Positions 40,800-44,173 of a DNA stretch of 44,173 bases are shown here, in pieces. Under the pieces are notes generated by a model, which did not search any database, was not told where the DNA came from, and saw only the letters and a list, made by a program, of their open reading frames with translations. How positions within the stretch are numbered: the stretch's first letter is position 1; every line of letters begins with the position of its first letter. Position numbers and translations under genes: made by a program. The DNA comes from Fastidiosipila sp. (lineage in GTDB: Bacteria; Bacillota; Clostridia; Saccharofermentanales; DTU023): contig DUQI01000074.1 in assembly GCA_012837885.1 (NCBI GenBank), forward strand, positions 1-44,173, read 5' to 3'.

Positions 40800-42544
40800 A
40801 ACGGCTGACCGTTTACTTGGTGGCGTTTGTCTTGCTTTTTCTGCCGCTTGCTTCCTGCGCACCGACAGTCTCTGAAACGAAGGTTCAGGTCAGCGATACG
40901 GTGCCGGTTCAGACCCTGCCGGCACCCGGTGTAGAATTGTCACCGGAACCGGTGCGGATCTGGACGACATCGAGGCAGCAGCATCATCCGCTCAGAGGCG
41001 GCACGTATCAAAATCGAGCGATCGATAAACTCCTCTATGACCCCTTGATCGATTACGAACAAGGCGGGCGTCTGAGCGGTGTGTTGGCCGAAAGCTTCGC
41101 CTGGAGTGATGACGGACTCTCGCTCATATTTACCTTGAAAGAAGGTGTCACGTTCTCTGACGGTACGTCGCTTACCGCGCGAGATGCGGTCGTCTCCCTG
41201 CAGACGCATGTGAACCACCGGCGCGGTCAGGAAAGTCAGCCGGAGGACGAGGAAGGGACCGCCGGCGGCGGTGTCGAAGTCGATAATCCTGAGGCTAGTG
41301 AAGAGCCTTTGCCTGAATCAGCGGATGACACGGCTGAACCGGTGGCGGATAACACGCAGGATGAGGCCGGCGCGCCTGTCCAACCGGAAACGTCGCCTGA
41401 ACCGGAGACGCCCGGAGATGCGCCTTTGGTGCGCCGTTTCGGCAGCGAAACGGACGTCTTTACGGCAATAACCGGTATATCTCAGGATGAAGAAGGCCGC
41501 GTCGTCGTCACGTTCTCCGAGCATTTCCGAAATGCGCCGGGCTTTTTGATCTGTCCCGTGTTACCGGCGACCGACGCGTCGAATCTCTATGCACCGACGG
41601 CGCCCGGCACCGGTACGTATCGCCTGACGCTCGTGTCGGATACGAATTATGAGGCGAGCACCGTCGAGGCTGGCGCCGGTCTGTCGGTCGATATCCGCGT
41701 CGTAAACAATATAGGTGACGCGATGAAACTGATGCAAAACGGCGAACTCGATCTCGTCTTGATGGATCAGGATCAGTATGCGCTCTACAGCGGACGCCAA
41801 AACCTTCGGTTTCAGGGTATTCCGGTCAATGCCTACACGTATCTGCGCATGGATGTGCAAAACGGCTTCTTAGCGGAGGGCGACCATCTCGAACAGTTCA
41901 TGGATATCCTCGGCTGGCAGCAAAAGCTCCTGGAGAACGCCGCCTTTCCGCACTGGCACAGCGTGCTGCCGGTCAGCCGAAGCGATGGCCGTATGCCGTT
42001 TCAGTTCAACTATTTCGACTACGCCGGCATCATTCCGGAACTGCCGCTCGGCGACGCACCGATACGCATCGTAAAAGGCACATCGACCTTCGATGCGGAA
42101 CTGGCTGAAAACATAAGGCTTTTGCTCGAGCGTTTCAATTATCAGGTGGAACTGCTCACCGAGACAGCCGAGAACCCGCAGCCGGCGGCTGAACTTCGTC
42201 TGTCGACGTATCATTACGAAGGCTACCCCGATGCCTATGAGTTTATCAGGCTCGCGGAGAACGGCCGTTTCCGGCCGGTGCTCGATGCGTTTCCGGAATC
42301 GGCGGAGACCTTGCTTTCACTGCGTGACGTGATCGATCTACCTGAGCCGGAGGCGATCGGCCACGCCGAGCGAATCGCGTATGCGTCTGAAGTACGTGCC
42401 TTGACCTTTCAGCTGCCGATCATCGGTATCGGCGTCCCGTCGGCCGGCATCGCCTACAGCACGCGTGTCGAAGGACAACTGAAGACAGCGTATAATTCGC
42501 CCTACACAGGATTGGAGGATCTGACCGTATGGCCTATACCATAG
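40796..42544 (+). CDS. Family 5 solute-binding lipoprotein with acidic insertion
   Basis: A 582-residue lipoprotein: signal peptide with lipobox LASC and lipidated C21, then an SBP_bac_5 (peptide/nickel-type) fold with 'KLLYDPLIDYEQGGRLSGVLAESFAWSDDGLSLIFTLKEGVTFSDG' features (quoted in part: FTLKEGVTFSDGTSLTARD, 112-130). Residues about 143-212 are an insertion very rich in E, D, P, A and T that splits domain 1. The ligand-binding C-lobe is weakly conserved. No permease or ATPase gene is near, so it may be an orphan or serve a distant transporter. AGGAGG precedes the ATG, and ATGA overlaps ymdB. The lipoprotein signal peptidase gene follows with a 16-base overlap. Confidence 0.82.
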   Translation: MKRLTVYLVAFVLLFLPLASCAPTVSETKVQVSDTVPVQTLPAPGVELSPEPVRIWTTSRQQHHPLRGGTYQNRAIDKLLYDPLIDYEQGGRLSGVLAESFAWSDDGLSLIFTLKEGVTFSDGTSLTARDAVVSLQTHVNHRRGQESQPEDEEGTAGGGVEVDNPEASEEPLPESADDTAEPVADNTQDEAGAPVQPETSPEPETPGDAPLVRRFGSETDVFTAITGISQDEEGRVVVTFSEHFRNAPGFLICPVLPATDASNLYAPTAPGTGTYRLTLVSDTNYEASTVEAGAGLSVDIRVVNNIGDAMKLMQNGELDLVLMDQDQYALYSGRQNLRFQGIPVNAYTYLRMDVQNGFLAEGDHLEQFMDILGWQQKLLENAAFPHWHSVLPVSRSDGRMPFQFNYFDYAGIIPELPLGDAPIRIVKGTSTFDAELAENIRLLLERFNYQVELLTETAENPQPAAELRLSTYHYEGYPDAYEFIRLAENGRFRPVLDAFPESAETLLSLRDVIDLPEPEAIGHAERIAYASEVRALTFQLPIIGIGVPSAGIAYSTRVEGQLKTAYNSPYTGLEDLTVWPIP

Positions 42545-43107
42545 CGACCATCATATTTGTGCTCGACCAGGTGACCAAAGCGCTGGTCGAAGCGCACATC
42601 CCTTACAGCTCTCATGTCACCCTGAGCGACGGCTTCTTTCATCTCGTCAATACGAGAAACACGGGCGCTGCCTGGAGCCTTTTTTCCGATCTGACGTTTT
42701 CCAGACTTCTGCTTTCCGCCGTTTCCCTGGCCGCCGCCTGGCTGATTGCCGTGGCGATCCAAAAGGCGAAGTCGAAATCGGGTATGATCCTGCTCGGCAT
42801 CGTGCTCGGCGGAACGGTCGGGAACATGGTCGATCGTATTCGCCTCGGCTATGTGACGGACTTCTTTTCTTTCACTTTCGGCAAGTACGCGTTTCCCGCG
42901 TTCAATGTCGCCGATATGGCGATCACGCTCGGCGCCCTGATCATCGTGATCAAAGCGATCGCCGATCGCGGATTTATCGATAAACTGTTCCCCTGGCTCG
43001 ATAAGACGCCAGCGGAAAAGCGAACGGTCGGCCTCGATGAGACGATCAGAGAAGCGCTCGAGGCGATAGACGAAGAACGAGACCACGATGAAAAAAGCGA
43101 CGGTTAA
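42529..43107 (+). CDS. lspA: Lipoprotein signal peptidase (signal peptidase II)
   Basis: Cuts signal peptides before the lipidated cysteine of prolipoproteins. The 192-residue protein has four membrane helices and the catalytic aspartates D102 ('GNMVDRI') and D129 ('FNVADMAITLG'), with 'NTRNTGAAWSLF' at 41-52. A hydrophilic C-terminal tail of about 35 residues after the fourth helix is longer than usual. GGAGG is the ribosome binding site inside the end of the upstream gene. It overlaps the lipoprotein gene by 16 bases and rluD by 20. Confidence 0.95.
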   Translation: MAYTIATIIFVLDQVTKALVEAHIPYSSHVTLSDGFFHLVNTRNTGAAWSLFSDLTFSRLLLSAVSLAAAWLIAVAIQKAKSKSGMILLGIVLGGTVGNMVDRIRLGYVTDFFSFTFGKYAFPAFNVADMAITLGALIIVIKAIADRGFIDKLFPWLDKTPAEKRTVGLDETIREALEAIDEERDHDEKSDG

Positions 43108-43990
43108 CAGGGAAGATCCGATCAGGCTCGACCGCTTCATGCAGGAGCTGGAACCGGAATTTTCACGCGCCGCCTGGCAGCGGGTGATCGATGAAGGAAG
43201 CATCCTGGTTAACGAGACGATCGCCAAAGCATCACTCAAAGTAAAACAAGGTGACGTCATTTCCTACGAACTGCCGGTTGCGCCGCCGACGAGCGTCATA
43301 CCGGAAGCGATCGCACTCGACATCGTGTATGAAGACGAGTGGCTCGCCGTGATCAACAAGCCGCGCGGTATGGTCGTCCATCCGGCGCCGGGGCATCCGA
43401 GTGGAACCTTGGTCAACGCCCTGATGGCCCGCTTCGGAACTGAGTTGTCGTCGGTCGGAGGCGATACGAGACCAGGTATCGTGCACCGTATCGATAAGGA
43501 CACGTCCGGCCTGATTCTCGCCGTCAAAGATAATACGATGCACAAAAAACTGGCCGCCTTATTGAAACGTCACGAGATCGTGCGCGCCTACGATGCGCTC
43601 GTCTACGGCCAGCCCGATACGATCGAAGGCAGTATCGATGCGCCGATCGGCAGAGACCCGAGAAACCGCCAAAAGATGGCGGTCGTCGCCGACGGAAAAC
43701 CTGCCGTATCGCACTTTCGCTTAATCGATTCGCTGGCGCGGGGAAGTCACCTCCAGGTCGAGCTGGAGACGGGACGCACGCACCAGATCCGGGTGCATCT
43801 GGCCTTTATCGGTCTGCCGGTCGTCGGTGATCCCGTCTATGCCAAAGGCCGACCGGCCTTCGGCATCGAAGGTCAGGCGCTGCATGCCGGACGACTCTCT
43901 TTCACGCATCCGATAAGCGGTGAGTCAATCCAGGTCAGTGCCCCGCCGCCGGCTGATTTTCTCGCGTGTAAAGAAGCACTCAACCGCTAG
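43088..43990 (+). CDS. rluD: RluD-family 23S rRNA pseudouridine synthase
   Basis: A 300-residue enzyme with an N-terminal S4 domain ('IRLDRFMQELEPEFSRAAWQRVIDEG', residues about 10-60) and the catalytic domain with 'VVHPAPGHPSGTLVNAL', 'GIVHRIDKDTSGLILAVK' (HRIDKDTSGL with the catalytic aspartate), 'LETGRTHQIRVHLA' and 'PVVGDPVYA'. This is the RluD text and the gene order lspA-rluD is classical in Bacillota. It would act at helix 69 of 23S rRNA. It overlaps lspA by 20 bases. No terminator is seen after it. Confidence 0.95.
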   Translation: MKKATVNREDPIRLDRFMQELEPEFSRAAWQRVIDEGSILVNETIAKASLKVKQGDVISYELPVAPPTSVIPEAIALDIVYEDEWLAVINKPRGMVVHPAPGHPSGTLVNALMARFGTELSSVGGDTRPGIVHRIDKDTSGLILAVKDNTMHKKLAALLKRHEIVRAYDALVYGQPDTIEGSIDAPIGRDPRNRQKMAVVADGKPAVSHFRLIDSLARGSHLQVELETGRTHQIRVHLAFIGLPVVGDPVYAKGRPAFGIEGQALHAGRLSFTHPISGESIQVSAPPPADFLACKEALNR

Positions 43991-44043
43991 ATCGAGGGCG
44001 TGTGGGCGAAGAGTCGAAATTGCCTATATACTTAAAACAAATG

Positions 44044-44065
44044 CATGGTCTGCTTCATGGTCTGC
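44044..44065 (+). repeat. Short direct repeat after rluD
   Basis: CATGGTCTGC occurs twice, at 44044-44053 and 44056-44065, two bases apart. It lies in the gap between rluD and the last partial ORF, downstream of a TATACT (44027-44032). Meaning unclear. Confidence 0.5.
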
Positions 44066-44119
44066 GGCGCTGCGACGGCTCGCCGTTTGCCTCGTTGCAG
44101 ACGATAGCGTTCGTGTGAT

Positions 44120-44173
44120 ATGAAGGCATACTTTAGTAGAAAAACACTGATCTTGGAAATCGTTCTGGCGCTC
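44120..44173 (+). CDS. Start of a further gene, cut by the window end
   Basis: An ATG at 44120 opens a frame with no stop to the end of the window (18 codons: basic start KAYFSRK then hydrophobic ILEIVLAL), which may be the start of a membrane protein. There is no clear ribosome binding site. The gap after rluD (130 bases) has a -10-like TATACT at 44027-44032. Only a tentative call. Confidence 0.3.
   Translation, partial: MKAYFSRKTLILEIVLAL

Noticed and set aside
42502-43260. Minus-strand open frame of 252 codons over lspA
   Set aside because: Shadow of lspA and rluD, which carry full catalytic motifs.
1-44173. CRISPR arrays, IS elements, prophage or toxin-antitoxin genes
   Set aside because: No regularly spaced repeats beyond the three short ones at 32072, no transposase, integrase or phage structural proteins, and no toxin-antitoxin pair was seen.

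Overview
The window looks like a chromosomal stretch of an anaerobic, probably non-sporulating, low-copy-repeat Bacillota (Clostridia-like) bacterium. The evidence is gene order and gene type: the conserved efp / asp23 / nusB / xseA-xseB / ispA / dxs / nadK / argR / recN block, RNase Y followed by ymdB, a WalRK/PhoPR-like two-component pair, a LexA box of the Gram-positive type (CGAAC-N4-GTTCG), a rubrerythrin, lipoprotein processing without any outer-membrane gene, and strong GGAGG ribosome binding sites. G+C is somewhat above half by eye. No phage, IS, plasmid or CRISPR gene was seen, so this is a core-genome region with some unusual local features.

Layout. 1-2033: 3' end of a Nif3-like gene, the class A RNase P RNA (rnpB), and a two-gene YtxH/membrane-protein stress-type unit. 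2075-6150: a large YfhO-type membrane protein overlapping dCMP deaminase, then a compact SOS unit: three LexA-like sites, a 71-residue one-helix membrane protein and a CPHC thioredoxin-like protein. 6099-9314 (minus): RluF-type pseudouridine synthase, sensor kinase and response regulator. 9410-14287: RluA-type synthase, rubrerythrin, a left-handed beta-helix protein, tRNA-Pro, a GNAT acetyltransferase, an orphan protein with a cytoplasmic PP2C-like region and an external SH3 domain, and tRNA-Gly/tRNA-Arg. 14328-20429: a divergent type IIA topoisomerase pair coupled to a deacetylase-like protein whose metal ligands look lost. 20433-21800 (minus): aspartate kinase.

21822-32034 is a long tightly packed housekeeping run (yqeG, efp, asp23, amaP, DUF2273, nusB, xseA, xseB, ispA, dxs, nadK, argR, recN), many genes joined by ATGA or TGATG overlaps. 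The sporulation genes that often lie in this neighbourhood are missing. 32072-37240 is a histidine-degradation operon (deoD-hutH-ftcD-hutI-fchA) preceded by three ~18-bp direct repeats; urocanase (hutU) is not in the window. 37200-38168 (minus) is another RluA-type synthase. 38236-43990 holds rny, ymdB (behind a six-codon leader ORF), an unusual family 5 solute-binding lipoprotein, lspA and rluD; the last bases begin another gene.

The most interesting signals are the SOS-controlled membrane microprotein/thioredoxin pair, the repeats ahead of the histidine operon, the ymdB mini-ORF, promoters sitting so close to ATG that the mRNAs should be leaderless, and two apparent pseudoenzymes (deacetylase-like, PP2C-like) with probable cell-envelope roles. 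All functional assignments are from reading translated sequence and remembered family signatures; no database search was possible.
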